Shown here piece after piece: positions 63,690 to 64,000 of a stretch of DNA of 64,000 nucleotides. Position numbers and translations under genes: made by a program. The notes under the pieces are model-generated. The model was not told the origin of the DNA, searched no databases, and saw nothing but the letters and a program-made list of their open reading frames with translations. The DNA comes from Rhinopithecus roxellana (Eukaryota > Chordata > Mammalia > Primates > Cercopithecidae), in the NCBI RefSeq assembly GCF_007565055.1, contig NC_044551.1, forward strand, positions 96,998,089 through 97,062,088. The letters run 5' to 3'. Numbering within the stretch: position 1 is the first letter of the stretch; each line of letters opens with the position of its first letter.

Positions 63690-64000
63690 GGCATTTTTTT
63701 TGCAATGACTGGTACTGGTTGTTCCTTTCCATGTTTAGTGCTTCCTTCAGGATCTCTTGTAGGGCAGGCCTGGTGGTGACAAAATCTCTAAGCATTTGCT
63801 TGTCTGTAAAGGATTTTATTTCTTTTTCACTGATGAAACTTAGTTTGGCTGGATTTGAAATTCTGGGTTGAAAATTGTTTTCTTTAAGAATGTTGAATAT
63901 TGGCCCCCACTCTCTTCTGGCTTGTAGAGTTTCTGCTGAGAGATCTGCTGTTAGTCTGATGGGCTTCCCTTTGTGGGGAACCCGACCTTTCTCTCTGGCT
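63690..64000 (-). pseudogene. L1 ORF1, C-terminal part
   Basis: Nucleotide words in antisense L1 ORF1 order: 'tgtagggcaggcctggtgg', 'gcatttgcttgtctgtaaag', 'attggcccccactctcttc', 'ttccctttgtggggaacc'. No long minus-strand frame is open here and the N-terminal part is outside the window. Confidence 0.85.

Larger units (their letters stand above)
59578..64000 (-). mobile_element. L1 (L1PA-type), 3' part, runs off the window
   Basis: Antisense L1 from a T-run and 'ttatactttaagttctagg' through the 3' UTR (to about 59804), all of ORF2 and the C-terminal part of ORF1, cut by the window end. It is well preserved compared with the L1 at 36855. The 5' state cannot be seen. It is probably an older-than-human-specific primate L1, from its many frame breaks. 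Confidence 0.95.

Noticed and set aside
1..64000. A new multi-gene defence, biosynthetic or mobile-element system
   Set aside because: No operon-like coding, no intact genes and no RNA genes are present. The sequence is repeat-dense primate intergenic or intronic DNA. The unusual features are structural and evolutionary.

Overview
This window is primate nuclear DNA made almost entirely of interspersed repeats. I find no intact host gene, no convincing exon and no RNA gene. Four young AluY-type copies (16095, 38770, 39691, 58071) carry sequence states typical of Old World monkey AluY: 'aactagccgggcgaggtgg' in the plus copies and 'gtggccggatctcagc' or its complement in three of them. The likeliest source is therefore a cercopithecid monkey (macaque, baboon, vervet or a relative), not human or ape. 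This is an inference from remembered subfamily consensus and was not searched.

Layout. 0-9 kb: Alu copies, a solo MaLR LTR with a perfect 5-bp duplication (1919-2267), a MER20-like hAT remnant and an antisense ERVL-type pol fragment (about 7985-8415). 9-20 kb: two antisense L1 pieces, candidate LTRs, LINE-2 remnants (14.93-15.12, 16.43-17.0 and 19.02-19.56 kb) and a young AluY. 20-29 kb: MaLR LTRs, MIR pieces, an antisense ERVL integrase/dUTPase remnant (24.24-25.44 kb), and an old L1 split by a Tc1/mariner-like transposon that itself carries an Alu. 29-36 kb: a solo MLT2 LTR containing a TATC microsatellite, and a 5'-inverted (twin-primed) L1 inside a MER5A-like element. 36.8-44.7 kb: a full-length old L1 on the minus strand with long target-site duplications, two AluY insertions and an unusual inverted duplication in ORF1. 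44.97-51.34 kb: a HERV-L-type provirus in plus orientation (truncated 5' LTR, gag, protease, reverse transcriptase, RNase H, integrase, dUTPase, no env, full 3' LTR). It is flanked by the 5-bp duplication GTCAC and sits inside an older antisense ERVL-type pol fragment. 51.6-59.6 kb: mostly old sequence with MaLR/MLT2 LTRs, a MER5A and one AluY. 59.58-64 kb: the 3' part of a fairly young antisense L1 that runs off the window; its ORF2 spans nearly the family length but is broken by frameshifts.

Nothing here works together as a pathway. The biology is a stratigraphy of nested insertions. The best objects for follow-up are the ERV-in-ERV nest, the twin-primed L1, the L1 inverted repeat, the transposon/Alu/microsatellite nest and the lineage-diagnostic AluY copies. 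Family names come from recognising sequence by eye; RepeatMasker was not run, so subfamily labels are approximate and ends are good to about 5-20 bases unless a target-site duplication fixes them.
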